IMG/VR virus record: IMGVR_UViG_3300022223_000005
Coordinates: 1-52,919 of that record
Length of the DNA: 52,919 nucleotides
Direction: 5' to 3' (one strand)
Source: a virus
Part shown: in pieces, positions 40,032-47,876 of the stretch
Layout: the number at the start of each line of letters is the position of its first letter
How positions within the stretch are numbered: the first letter of the stretch is position 1
Made by a program: the position numbers and the translations under genes
The notes under the pieces: model-generated
What the model was told of the DNA's origin: nothing
Databases searched by the model: none
Seen by the model: the letters and a program-made list of their open reading frames with translations, nothing else

Positions 40032-40487
40032 CTATTTGTTATTTTTAGGTTTTGGGCCTCTTTTCTTAGGCTTAACATCTTCCACAACCTTTTTAGGTTT
40101 ATTTGGTTCAACTGGATCGATTGGATCGATTGGATCGATTGGATCGATTGGATCGATTGGATTAACTGGATCAACTGCATCGATTGTATTAATAGCTTCA
40201 ACCGGGTCTATTGGCTCAACTTCAACGTTAATTTCAGTTGATTTTTTCAACTCTTCCAATTCGCCTTTAACTTTTAACGGTTCTTCTTGTGATGTGTCCA
40301 ATTGCCCTTTTAAAACAGGGTAATCTTTTACGATTTCATTTATTTCTTGTGACAACTCAGATTCATCAACCTCAATGTCGCCTTTAATAAATGTGCATTT
40401 CAATCCATATCTGGAAATCATCAACCTCATACGAGTATTGATGATTTCCAGTTTATCTTCTCTACCTTCAAAAATTAACTTTCCCAT
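40032..40487 (-). CDS. Head-region protein with PID repeats (151 aa)
   Basis: N-terminal 80 residues are helical (KLEIINTRMRLMISRYGLKC). Then comes an acidic linker containing five consecutive Pro-Ile-Asp units and a terminal basic KKRGPKPKNNK. It starts one base inside the capsid gene stop. The repeat is encoded by 9-bp units (40114-40158). Possibly a capsid decoration or neck protein; function unknown. Confidence 0.55.
   Translation of the reverse strand: MGKLIFEGREDKLEIINTRMRLMISRYGLKCTFIKGDIEVDESELSQEINEIVKDYPVLKGQLDTSQEEPLKVKGELEELKKSTEINVEVEPIDPVEAINTIDAVDPVNPIDPIDPIDPIDPIDPVEPNKPKKVVEDVKPKKRGPKPKNNK
40114..40158. repeat. Five 9-bp repeats (GGATCGATT)
   Basis: Perfect tandem units encoding the Pro-Ile-Asp linker. 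The number of copies is likely variable between related phages. Confidence 0.85.
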
Positions 40488-42052
40488 TATACCGCTATTG
40501 CTGGAATTGCTGTATCAAAATTACCTGTAACAAACATATATTTGTTATAAATAGGAAATAATACTTCTTCCTGTATAATGGCCTCAACTGTATTAGTCAA
40601 TTTTTCAGCCGTACTTTCAGAAAATTCAAGTGTTAACTCAGTAAATTGCCCAAGTGCTGCAGCCATAGCCCAATCCCCAACTGCAAATCTTCCTGAAGGC
40701 ATTGCAGTAGTCTCTACCACTGGAATCCCTGAAATAGATAAAACACCATTTTCAAGTCTGGTGACATCGATGTAATGCTCATCATTTCCTTTCAATGTCT
40801 CGATCTTTGTAGCATCAACTGGATTCAAAACAATACCAGTTGCCGTATGCTCCTGAACTGTAACCAATGTTTTTGCCACTTTCAAAACATCTATTTCCTG
40901 AGCGCTTGCAATTGAATCTTTAAATGGGCTTGAAACTGTAAAAGTTATTGCCCCGGTTGCTGTTGCTGTAAATGCTTGATCAATCAAAATCTGCTTTGGA
41001 CCTACGACAACAGCCTCAAACTCTGCGTTATAACCTGCTGTTGGTGAGTTTGCAAATGTTATTTTATCACCATTTTGAATTCTTTGATCTGCAGAAAAAT
41101 TAACGAGTGTTTTTGCTCCTGAATCATATGTTTCAATGGATGATACGGAACCAGGCGCGCCAACAACTGCCGTATTTATTAAAGTAGTAAAATCCTGTGC
41201 TACTTTAAATATTCCCTCAACATTATCACCTTGACCATCACCATGTAAAAACTGGAAATCTTCAAAATAACGAACTAATGATGGCAATTTTTGAGTCAAG
41301 TGACCTAAAACGAAGCTTCTGGATTTTAGCATTCTCTTAGAAAGCTTAACATGTGTCCCTATTCTTTTAACGTCCACCTGCTTTTCCCTCATTTTAAAAG
41401 CGCTTTCTGTTAGCTCTCCATTCTCACCTATGGTCGTCACACTTCTATCCCAGTCATAAACCTCTGTAAACGCCAAAAAAGGTAGATCCGCAGGCTGAAC
41501 AGTCAAAAGATCACGTATATTCAAACGAGTTGTTTGAGGCTCGTCTACAACTCTAGAATCCCTAGATGTAATAAATACACGACTATTCCCCGTGTAATCA
41601 TCGGTAATTGAAACAGTTTTCAAGTTGAAACTTGCTTTCTTCTTTCCGTTTGATTCTACGAAATCCTTAAATTCCTCAGTGTCCAATATTGCCTCAACTT
41701 CGCTTTTAAAAGATGCGGAAGAACCTTGAACGCCTCCACCTTCTTCAAGCTTTGTGATTTTCGCACCTTGATCCTTTATGATTTGCTCATATTTCTCAAT
41801 AAAATCGTTGTATTTCTTGGCGTCTAATTCTTTTAAGCTGTCTGTTAATTCTTTGATTTTTTCGTCAAACATAGCTTTATCTATCATTCCGGCTTTTAAT
41901 TCAGCACCAAGACTTTTAAATTCATCTCTAATAGACTTTAGTTTGTTCTCATTGTACTCTGATTGGTATTTTGCCAAATCTTCAACGGACAAGGATTTAA
42001 TGGTTTCATCGGTGAAACCTTTTGTTTTTAGATATTCGTGAAATGGATTCAT
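40487..42052 (-). CDS. Major capsid protein (HK97 fold) with N-terminal delta domain
   Basis: 521 residues. Residues 1-110 are coiled coil (KSIRDEFKSLGAELKAGMID, KKYNDFIEKYEQIIKDQGAK) acting as scaffold, normally removed by the protease. The HK97 core starts near 130. Telling segments are KRIGTHVKLSKRMLKSRSFV, LPSLVRYFEDFQFLHGDGQG and GIPVVETTAMPSGRFAVGDW. An Ig-like or insertion segment lies at about 310-370 (YDSGAKTLVNFSADQRI ... FTATATGAITF). Confidence 0.9.
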   Translation of the reverse strand: MNPFHEYLKTKGFTDETIKSLSVEDLAKYQSEYNENKLKSIRDEFKSLGAELKAGMIDKAMFDEKIKELTDSLKELDAKKYNDFIEKYEQIIKDQGAKITKLEEGGGVQGSSASFKSEVEAILDTEEFKDFVESNGKKKASFNLKTVSITDDYTGNSRVFITSRDSRVVDEPQTTRLNIRDLLTVQPADLPFLAFTEVYDWDRSVTTIGENGELTESAFKMREKQVDVKRIGTHVKLSKRMLKSRSFVLGHLTQKLPSLVRYFEDFQFLHGDGQGDNVEGIFKVAQDFTTLINTAVVGAPGSVSSIETYDSGAKTLVNFSADQRIQNGDKITFANSPTAGYNAEFEAVVVGPKQILIDQAFTATATGAITFTVSSPFKDSIASAQEIDVLKVAKTLVTVQEHTATGIVLNPVDATKIETLKGNDEHYIDVTRLENGVLSISGIPVVETTAMPSGRFAVGDWAMAAALGQFTELTLEFSESTAEKLTNTVEAIIQEEVLFPIYNKYMFVTGNFDTAIPAIAV

Positions 42053-42059
42053 TTTTGTT

Positions 42060-42932
42060 TTAATTTAGATTTAGTAAATATTTTTGTTTGTCTTCAAGTG
42101 CTTTTTTAGCGGCTTGTTTGTTTTTATCTTCAAGTGCTTTTATAGCGGCTTGATCTATTTCATTTTTATTTTGTGGCTCTGGTTCAATCTGTCCAGTAGT
42201 ACTATTACTTCCAAAAAGAACAAGAGAGCTTTCACTTGTGTTCTTTGCTTCTTTTACTATCCAGAAATAACTTATTTCGCCATTAGCATCCTCATATTCA
42301 TCTTTATTAGATATTTCTGAAATGTATCTATCAAAATTGGCCTTTAACTCCTTATCTTCTTCTAAAATACTATTCATTGCAAATTCAATGATAACATACT
42401 GCATTCTCACACTAGCTTCAATAGCATAGTCATTATCTAGAAAATCTTTAGCCAAAGGATTCATTTTATCTTTTCTTATTTTGTAAATCAAAGCCTCAGT
42501 ATTTCCTTGGTAAGATTTTCCCAATAATGAAAAAGGAATTTCAGATACAAACATGTCCACATCTTCTTTTTTTGCTAATGTAGTAACTAGGCTTAAAACG
42601 TGTGTATCAACCAAATAGTTTTTAAACCTTCTTTCCTTACTTGTTTTGTTCCATATGCCTTTTACGTGCAAATCTCTATGACTGTCTAGTATTCCAGTGG
42701 TATTAACTACTATGTAATAGTAATTATCATCTTCAAAATCTTGTTTACAAGGGTGATTTGAATTAATCTTTGAAGCATCCAAACATTTTGCTTTTACGCT
42801 TGAATCCTTTTCAACTGATTTTTGTATCAAAGACTTTTTTAAACCTATAATATCTTTAAAAGACTTTCGTAAGGCACTAAACATTGATTGTTTTGTTTCA
42901 AAGCTTTTATCTAATTCCTTGCAGTATATCAT
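42060..42932 (-). CDS. Prohead protease (putative)
   Basis: 290 residues between portal and capsid, the usual place of the maturation protease. Segments fit the U35-like pattern: NTTGILDSHRDLHVKGIWNK, then NYLVDTHVLSLV with a possible catalytic His, and DYAIEASVRMQYVIIEFAM with a possible catalytic Ser. The C-terminus has two copies of an AAIKALEDKNKQ-type repeat that may help scaffold binding. Confidence 0.65.
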   Translation of the reverse strand: MIYCKELDKSFETKQSMFSALRKSFKDIIGLKKSLIQKSVEKDSSVKAKCLDASKINSNHPCKQDFEDDNYYYIVVNTTGILDSHRDLHVKGIWNKTSKERRFKNYLVDTHVLSLVTTLAKKEDVDMFVSEIPFSLLGKSYQGNTEALIYKIRKDKMNPLAKDFLDNDYAIEASVRMQYVIIEFAMNSILEEDKELKANFDRYISEISNKDEYEDANGEISYFWIVKEAKNTSESSLVLFGSNSTTGQIEPEPQNKNEIDQAAIKALEDKNKQAAKKALEDKQKYLLNLN

Positions 42933-43066
42933 TTTAAAACGTCTTTAGAACCCGTTATGGATTTTATTTTTTTGTCAATTTCTTTTTTCAACTCAGGTTT
43001 TCGGCTCGCAACGTCCTTCATCTGTTTAATTTTCGGATTATTTTCACTAATTGTTTTCATTGTCAT
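42929..43066 (-). CDS. Small basic protein between portal and protease (45 aa)
   Basis: The ATG at 43066 lies within the end of the portal gene and the stop overlaps the protease ATG (ATGA). Sequence MTMKTISENNPKIKQMKDVA then a Lys-rich tail KKEIDKKIKSITGSKDVLK. Tight coupling at both ends is the evidence. Confidence 0.6.
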   Translation of the reverse strand: MTMKTISENNPKIKQMKDVASRKPELKKEIDKKIKSITGSKDVLK

Positions 43067-44453
43067 TTGTGTTTTGTCTTGATGCGCTTGTCTGTTTGTT
43101 TATTGCCATAAGTTGTTCCGGTGACAAATCCCATATATGAAGCTCACCTATTTCATCATTGTTTTCTAGATCCATACATGAAAGAACATAATTATAGTTA
43201 ACCGCACCCATTCTAAAAGCTTTTTCTGCTGCTTCAATGCTTATTTTCTTTGTTTCAGATGTTTCTTTCTTGTTTTTCTGAAGAACCTCAACATGATCAA
43301 ATGATCCAACAAGTCTTATCCCGTGTTCTTCTAATCTTAAAAACTTATTTAATGCTTCATCATCTGCTTCTGATTCAGGAATTATAGTCGAATCATATAG
43401 TCTTTTTTCTGCTGCTGATGCGTTTTCAAAAGTTGCACCTGTTACATATTGCTTAACTAATAATTCAGGAACTCCATATGCAGTTGCTACAGTTATGGCA
43501 TTTGCTTCTATTTCTTCAAAAAGTTTTAATTCATCGACATTAAATCCTGTCTTTTGATACTCCATTGGCTGTCTAGAAAGAAAAAATGAGTGTTGATCAT
43601 CTTTCATTCCATATTTTCTGAAATCCTTTTGTGTTTGTTTAACCTCTTCTTTTGTCATTGGAATGTTTCCAACTGCCGGATCAGTTTTTTTAGCGCTCAA
43701 CATTCCTGTTGGACCTCTACGATGTATTAAGATATTTCTGCTTTCATACGCCCCTTGAATATTTGAAATAGGGCGCTGTAATGCAACAAGTTTGGATTCT
43801 CCAAGAACAAAAGACGAATTTAAATCAAGATTTGTTTCTGAGTTTTTAAGAATAAACTCAGAATTTATTTTGTTTATATCTCCATTTATAGCTGTGAATT
43901 GGTATTCTGAAATAATTTCACTTGTTGAGGTTGCTGTCAACCATTTTCCAGTTAAAACAACTGCAATTTTATCTGGGTGTAACGTGTTTAAAGCTAAAAT
44001 ATCTTTATAATCGAAAAACTTTTCGAAACCAGAAGGAAATGAAGCATATTGAAATGAATTACCAAATACATAGTAATTTATTTTGTTTTGCTTCAAGTAC
44101 TTCTTTCCGGAACCTTGTAATGGATTTGGGCTATTTATTAATCTTTTCAACGCCCCTCTATCTTTGTCATAGTCTCTTAACAGTACTTTCTCGCCTGTTT
44201 CTAGGTCCTCAACAAAATATTTCTTATTTGAATATGCCGTAGCTTTTATATCGATTATAGCCTGTACTATTGGGTTTGTTCTAAATACTTTTAGCAAATA
44301 ACGATCTGTTGAGACTTTTGTATAAACAGGTACTCCAGACGCTATAAATGTATTTGCCGCAAAAGAATAAGGCAAATTAGTTTCAAAGTCTGTTTCTATA
44401 GGCGCTTTAACAGTGTCTTTGCTTTTATTAGTAAAAAAATCTCTAAAACCCAT
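43047..44453 (-). CDS. Portal protein (HK97-type)
   Basis: 468 residues. N-terminus MGFRDFFTNKSKDTVKAPIE, then RYLLKVFRTNPIVQAIIDIK. A middle GAYESRNILIHRRGPTGMLS and KEEVKQTQKDFRKYGMK, and late YGVPELLVKQYVTGATFENA with EKRLYDSTIIPE, all match the portal family. It forms the dodecameric DNA entry ring. First gene of the structural operon, preceded by a TAnnTTTG box. Confidence 0.85.
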   Translation of the reverse strand: MGFRDFFTNKSKDTVKAPIETDFETNLPYSFAANTFIASGVPVYTKVSTDRYLLKVFRTNPIVQAIIDIKATAYSNKKYFVEDLETGEKVLLRDYDKDRGALKRLINSPNPLQGSGKKYLKQNKINYYVFGNSFQYASFPSGFEKFFDYKDILALNTLHPDKIAVVLTGKWLTATSTSEIISEYQFTAINGDINKINSEFILKNSETNLDLNSSFVLGESKLVALQRPISNIQGAYESRNILIHRRGPTGMLSAKKTDPAVGNIPMTKEEVKQTQKDFRKYGMKDDQHSFFLSRQPMEYQKTGFNVDELKLFEEIEANAITVATAYGVPELLVKQYVTGATFENASAAEKRLYDSTIIPESEADDEALNKFLRLEEHGIRLVGSFDHVEVLQKNKKETSETKKISIEAAEKAFRMGAVNYNYVLSCMDLENNDEIGELHIWDLSPEQLMAINKQTSASRQNTNDNENN

Positions 44454-44485
44454 GTTTTTTTGATTAAAAAAAATCGTTATATTTT

Positions 44486-44493
44486 CAAATATA
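44486..44493 (-). promoter_or_regulatory. TAnnTTTG promoter of the structural operon
   Basis: TATATTTG on the minus strand, 32 bases from the portal ATG at 44453, within a very AT-rich 130-base stretch. Confidence 0.5.
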
Positions 44494-44620
44494 GGTATTT
44501 ATAATTATTTATATTTATTATAAATAGCGTTTTAGAGTGGAATTTTGTATTATTGCTGTGTGGGACTCTCTGAAATGTCGCAATAAATAAAGTCAGAAGC
44601 TTGGCATAGTACTAAAAACC

Positions 44621-44657
44621 AACGCCATAACATCGTTATAATGTTATGGCGTTTTTT
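44621..44657. terminator. Strong hairpin terminator upstream of the portal operon
   Basis: AACGCCATAACAT pairs with ATGTTATGGCGTT over a 7-base loop. TTTTTT follows on the plus strand and GGTTTTT on the minus strand, so it can stop transcription both ways. It separates the terminase-side genes from the structural operon. The rest of the 303-base gap (44454-44756) holds no gene. Confidence 0.8.
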
Positions 44658-44756
44658 GTTTGAATACCATTAATAATTTAATTAACAATCTATTAATAGT
44701 GTTTTAATTTGTATTTTTTTAGTGTGTTTATGTATTATGTTTAATAGTCTATTTCT

Positions 44757-44939
44757 TTATTTTTTAAATGGGATTATTCTATTGACCCTGTGCAATTCCT
44801 TCATCCATTGTATATGATTTACAGCGAAATCAATTAAATCAATTGGTTTTTTGTCTTTAACCCTTCTGAAGCACTCAATTTCAACTATCAAAATTAAATA
44901 TATGAGTTTTATTTTGTGCTGTTTTTCTTCGATTGTCAT
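44757..44939 (-). CDS. Small hypothetical protein (60 aa)
   Basis: Helical (EEKQHKIKLIYLILIVEIEC, FRRVKDKKPIDLIDFAVNHI). Overlaps the upstream gene by ATGA. Last gene before the terminator. Unknown. Confidence 0.55.
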   Translation of the reverse strand: MTIEEKQHKIKLIYLILIVEIECFRRVKDKKPIDLIDFAVNHIQWMKELHRVNRIIPFKK

Positions 44940-45292
44940 TTGGAAAGTATGGTTATTATCTTAAAATCTTGTACTACAATTACATTTTTACCAAATTTAA
45001 ATTTTCCATATCCTCCTAGATCAACTATTAACCTGGTTAAATCTTCTGTTAATATTTGTTTTTTTATTAAATCCAAGTCAAAATCAAGTATTCTATCGAA
45101 ATATCTTACAAAAGCATGATCTGTAATTTCAATCTGGTCTTTGCCATTCAATATTCTTTCCTGTCTTTTTAGTTTTTTGAGTACATTCCTAGATTTAATG
45201 TACTCTTTATGTGCTGAAACGTGTTTTATTTTATTTATGTCTTTTTCAATTTCTGCATTTTCTATTTTTTTGTTCAAATTTTTTAAATTCAT
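44936..45292 (-). CDS. Hypothetical protein with coiled-coil start (118 aa)
   Basis: Residues 1-50 are basic coiled coil (KNLNKKIENAEIEKDINKIK). Then comes ITDHAFVRYFDRILDFDLDL, a phrase ('itdHA..Ry..R') that recurs in small phage proteins, and a C-terminal beta strand GKNVIVVQDFKIITIL. Function unknown. Confidence 0.55.
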   Translation of the reverse strand: MNLKNLNKKIENAEIEKDINKIKHVSAHKEYIKSRNVLKKLKRQERILNGKDQIEITDHAFVRYFDRILDFDLDLIKKQILTEDLTRLIVDLGGYGKFKFGKNVIVVQDFKIITILSK

Positions 45293-45357
45293 TTTTGTTT
45301 TTTTTCGTTAAAATTTTCGTTGGCCTTTTGTATTGCTGCTTTTCTTGCTTCTTTTGA
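45289..45357 (-). pseudogene. Remnant of a small gene cut by an IS605 end
   Basis: An open frame ends in KEARKAAIQKANENFNEKKQ and its TGA overlaps the next ATG (ATGA), as real neighbours do here. Its 5' part is replaced by the solo IS end at 45354-45390 and no ATG remains upstream. Confidence 0.35.
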
Positions 45358-45390
45358 CACTCCCCCACCTAAAGACTGGGGGAGTGTCAA
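45354..45390. mobile_element. Solo IS605 end (37 bp)
   Basis: TTGACACTCCCCCACCTAAA plus the closing CTGGGGGAGTGTCAA: one hairpin arm of the IS with 14-bp perfect inverted repeats and nothing else. Either a tiny mobile derivative or an excision scar. Confidence 0.7.
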
Positions 45391-45401
45391 AGATTTTACG
45401 C

Positions 45402-45436
45402 ACTTGTATATATATTGGAGTTAGCTGCAATTAATT
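45402..45436. repeat. 35-bp dispersed repeat, copy 1
   Basis: ACTTGTATATATATTGGAGT and the following TTAG/AATTAATT stretch match 51841-51875 with five or six differences. Both lie directly upstream of minus-strand genes, so it may be a promoter or regulator site. Confidence 0.55.
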
Positions 45437-45799
45437 TTTTACGATTTCGCATTCCATAAGTCCGTCATAATTTGCTAACCTTTCGCTTAAAAATCCCCCA
45501 ATACTTTCCCATACATCATCAGTCCATCCCTCTTTCAAAATGGTTCTAAATTCATAGAAAGTATCAAAGTCCGTGTCTTGTATAAAAAAGCATCCAGAAT
45601 TTAGTAATAGTTTGCCTTTTCCGTTTACTTCTAAATCAAAGTACTTGTCTTTAAAGTAAGAGTCACCAAAGTAGGCTACAAAAAAACCATTTTGAACCCT
45701 TGCTATCTTCCAATCAAAGTCATTTTCATCTTGGTACGTATGGCATTCTTGGTATTGTTCCGTATTGGGAAATTTTTCGATGGGCATTGAGTATATCAT
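45431..45799 (-). CDS. Hypothetical protein (122 aa)
   Basis: Acidic and rich in aromatic residues (NTEQYQECHTYQDENDFDWK, YFGDSYFKDKYFDLEV), with a C-terminal helix (VWESIGGFLSERLANYDGLM). No family recognised. An empty 120-base stretch separates it from the next gene upstream. Confidence 0.55.
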   Translation of the reverse strand: MIYSMPIEKFPNTEQYQECHTYQDENDFDWKIARVQNGFFVAYFGDSYFKDKYFDLEVNGKGKLLLNSGCFFIQDTDFDTFYEFRTILKEGWTDDVWESIGGFLSERLANYDGLMECEIVKN

Positions 45800-45921
45800 A
45801 ATAAAAAAATTAACAGTTCGCTTCGACAGCTAACAATGTGTATAAAAAATATCCTAATTAAGTTTTGTAATAAAAGGCTCGTTACTTAACCGAAGAAAAA
45901 CAAAAAGCCTTCAACACGTGC

Positions 45922-46173
45922 TTACTCTTGCTTAATAAAAACCGTTTTAGTCATATCTAACCAGACTGGTGGTTGTGTATTTCCAGAGTTTATACCTAGC
46001 CATAATTTTCCGTGAAACAAGAATTTAAGTCTTTTCCAAAATGGAACAGTCCATAAAGAAATGCATTCGCCATTTTCAGACCTATACACCCATAAACTTC
46101 CACATTCTTCATCTGACATAGATGCAGGTTTTTTTAATTCAATGTGGGCTTCTTCAAAATGTAATGGTTTCAT
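45922..46173 (-). CDS. Small conserved phage protein (83 aa)
   Basis: Contains ECGSLWVYRSENGECISLWT then FWKRLKFLFHGKLWLGINSG and NTQPPVWL. Short proteins with the same 'W...FWkRLkFLf.GklWLgi.sG.tQPPv.l' string are frequent in phages; function unknown. Two bases after the 93-residue gene. Confidence 0.7.
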   Translation of the reverse strand: MKPLHFEEAHIELKKPASMSDEECGSLWVYRSENGECISLWTVPFWKRLKFLFHGKLWLGINSGNTQPPVWLDMTKTVFIKQE

Positions 46174-46175
46174 AA

Positions 46176-46424
46176 TTAGTTTTGTTTGTGAGTTTCGTTC
46201 ATAAAAAATTGTCCTACTTGAGTAATCATATTATCAAGAGTTTTAAATGCTTCATCGTCAGATAATGCAGAAATGTCATTTTGTAAAAGCATTAATAATT
46301 GTCCAAAAGCACCGTAAAAAACTCTTTTAGTTTCAACTCTTTGTACTGTTGGCATTTTGCTTTCATCTAACTTCATTCTTTGTAAATAAAGTTTGTACTG
46401 GTTTTCAATGTTAAATTTGCTCAT
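46176..46424 (-). CDS. Small hypothetical phage protein (82 aa)
   Basis: Start chosen at the ATG at 46424 (MSKFNIENQYKLYLQRMKLD); an upstream ATG at 46457 overlaps the previous frame. Then MPTVQRVETKRVFYGAFGQL, a short helical protein found widely as a phage unknown ('..eLyl.rv.l...mp..Q..E.krafyga.gq'). Confidence 0.65.
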   Translation of the reverse strand: MSKFNIENQYKLYLQRMKLDESKMPTVQRVETKRVFYGAFGQLLMLLQNDISALSDDEAFKTLDNMITQVGQFFMNETHKQN

Positions 46425-46581
46425 AATTGTAAATATTTGGCGAAGCCATTTGCCCACGCTCTTTTTTGTTTTTAGTTGTATTTATTGACACTCCCCCACC
46501 TAAAGTGAGGGGGTTTTTCGAAGACGGTGATAAGTTCGTTCTGTCTTGTTTTAATTTTTCAATCTTATGTTTTAATTCCAT
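46411..46581 (-). pseudogene. Small gene interrupted by an IS605 end
   Basis: Starts MELKHKIEKLKQDRTN, then reads into IS end sequence (LSPSSKNPLTLGGG) and a low-quality tail that overlaps the next gene in another phase. Probably a short coiled-coil gene broken by the insertion at 46485-46533. Confidence 0.4.
46485..46533. mobile_element. IS605-like solo end (49 bp)
   Basis: TTGACACTCCCCCACCTAAA at one side; the other side (GTGAGGGGGTTTTTCGAAGA and CGGTGATAA) is the inverse of 47877-47906. The two sites therefore share an end type that differs from the intact IS. Confidence 0.6.
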
Positions 46582-46602
46582 AGTTTTTGCATATTTAAAA
46601 CA

Positions 46603-46618
46603 CAAATCTACAAATTTA
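46603..46618 (-). promoter_or_regulatory. Two TAnnTTTG boxes upstream of the 46581 operon
   Basis: On the minus strand TAAATTTG (46611-46618) is directly followed by TAGATTTG (46603-46610), 22 bases from the ATG at 46581. A duplicated or strong promoter for the small-gene operon. Confidence 0.5.
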
Positions 46619-46671
46619 AATTTGATTTTTTATTAATTTATAATAATTAAAGTCAAATGCAATCATAATTG

Positions 46672-46830
46672 TATTAGTATTTTTTATATATTTGTAATCT
46701 CGAAAAGAGATAACCAATCTTTCGATTTTTTTTAACATTTTGGTTCGGGCAGAGCCAATGTTCGTTAACGTGGTGCATTAGCACGAGCGTTGAGCAAGAA
46801 TCCACTAGTATTTAGATTGTGGAGTGTCAA
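46672..46830 (+). ncRNA. Orphan omegaRNA-like unit 2 (with promoter-like box)
   Basis: 159 bp, about 95% identical to 8081-8239. TATATTTG box at 46687-46694, ATCTC/GAGAT hairpin, then the IS right-end block ending GTGTCAA at 46830. The terminal stem changed in a paired way: the full IS has CCCC...GGGG; here CCAC pairs with GTGG. The flank (ATATTTGTACAATGATTG), the would-be guide, includes the start codon of the XRE gene at 46842. Confidence 0.6.
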
Positions 46831-46841
46831 ATATTTGTACA

Positions 46842-47120
46842 ATGATTGATAAAAACACACCATTATTAAGACTAAAAAAAATACTAAAAGAAAAAGGTAT
46901 TAAATCAGTGGACTTTGCTAAACAAATCGGAGTCACGGAAAACACTGTATCAAATATCAATAATGGGAAAACGTTGCCGAAAATTCAACTACTTGTCAAA
47001 ATTGCAAATGTGTTAAACGTTGATATTAGGGATTTGTTTAATCCTACAAAGAATGTAACGACTAAGGATTTAATTAATAAAGGTAAAAATATATTTAATC
47101 AACTGGAACAGAAAATATAA
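46842..47120 (+). CDS. XRE-family HTH regulator 3
   Basis: 92 residues from the ATG at 46842; a GTG at 46824 lies in the IS end. HTH_XRE domain: LRLKKILKEKGIKSVDFAKQ, IGVTENTVSNINNGKTLPKI, QLLVKIANVLNVDIRDLFNP. Very similar in plan to the XRE gene at 3942 ('DVRDLFFPTKDE'), suggesting a paralogue. It is the only plus-strand gene in the late region and begins 12 bases after an omegaRNA-like unit, so it may be transcribed from that unit's promoter. Confidence 0.78.
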   Translation: MIDKNTPLLRLKKILKEKGIKSVDFAKQIGVTENTVSNINNGKTLPKIQLLVKIANVLNVDIRDLFNPTKNVTTKDLINKGKNIFNQLEQKI

Positions 47121-47256
47121 TCCAAATAAGCGCAAAATATATTAATTTCTTCGTTTTTTGAAGTGGAATTGTTTGGGATGTTTGTTCTACTTTTTTTTCG
47201 ACTTTAGATTTAGAGTGTATTGTTGAAAATAATTAATATAGCTTATTTGGGTTCTT

Positions 47257-47301
47257 AAAAAAGCCGCTTGACATTTTAAAAATGTTTTAAGCGGCTTTTT
47301 T
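47257..47301. terminator. Bidirectional terminator between XRE and exonuclease genes
   Basis: AAAAAAGCCGCTT pairs with AAGCGGCTTTTTT, with an AT-rich inner hairpin. A and T tracts on both sides serve the convergent genes. The 200-base gap (47121-47320) holds nothing else. Confidence 0.85.
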
Positions 47302-47320
47302 CATCAACATAGGTATGTTT

Positions 47321-47860
47321 TTAGTTTTCAATTCCGTTAAATAGAAAGAAAAGTTTCATAGTTGCTTCAGTATCTCCCATCGCTCTATGCGGATTATTAT
47401 TTACTATTCCAAAATGATTAAGCAATACCGGTAATGAATTGCTAGATGTACCAATATCCATTTTCCTTGCAGATTCTAAAGTGCAATAGTATTGCTGAAA
47501 CACAAAAGGATAATCAAATGATCTTAGAAAATATTCAGTCCATTTTTTATCCATATTCAATACATTGTGACCAATTATACATCGTACATTATTGTCTAAA
47601 AGAATCTTTTGTATATCTCTTGCGGCCATATCTGCTTGTATGCCATTTTTTAATTGACTCATAGATATACCATTTACATTCATAGCTTTAACATTATACA
47701 CGACTGGTTTTCCATTAAAACGCGATATGTACGGCTTTATAAGAGCTTCATATCGTGTAACCTCTTTAAATTCACTATCCAATACTATAACTGCTATTTC
47801 ACACAATGCGTTTGTTTTAACATTAAACCCTCCAGTTTCGACATCTATTACTGCATACAT
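47321..47860 (-). CDS. DEDDh 3'-5' exonuclease (DnaQ-like)
   Basis: 179 residues from the ATG at 47860; a longer frame runs into IS sequence. ExoI motif VIDVETGGF (Asp6, Glu8 from the chosen start), ExoII region CIIGHNVLNMDKKW, ExoIII HRAMGDTEAT (HxxxxD). Matches the epsilon/RNase T superfamily. A stand-alone exonuclease may proofread, trim ends or degrade host nucleic acid. Located between IS-derived sequence and a terminator, so it may be cargo. Confidence 0.82.
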   Translation of the reverse strand: MYAVIDVETGGFNVKTNALCEIAVIVLDSEFKEVTRYEALIKPYISRFNGKPVVYNVKAMNVNGISMSQLKNGIQADMAARDIQKILLDNNVRCIIGHNVLNMDKKWTEYFLRSFDYPFVFQQYYCTLESARKMDIGTSSNSLPVLLNHFGIVNNNPHRAMGDTEATMKLFFLFNGIEN

Positions 47861-47876
47861 ATTTTTTTGTTTTAGT

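Noticed and set aside
40114-40158. GGATCGATT repeats as binding sites
   Set aside because: In frame Pro-Ile-Asp linker of a head protein, perfect and short; best explained as a coding microsatellite.
44530-44620. tRNA gene near the portal operon
   Set aside because: No cloverleaf or GTTCRANNC arm could be drawn; no tRNA was recognised anywhere in the window.
46824-46841. GTG start for the third XRE gene
   Set aside because: The codons lie in the IS605 right end, and the conserved domain fits the ATG at 46842.
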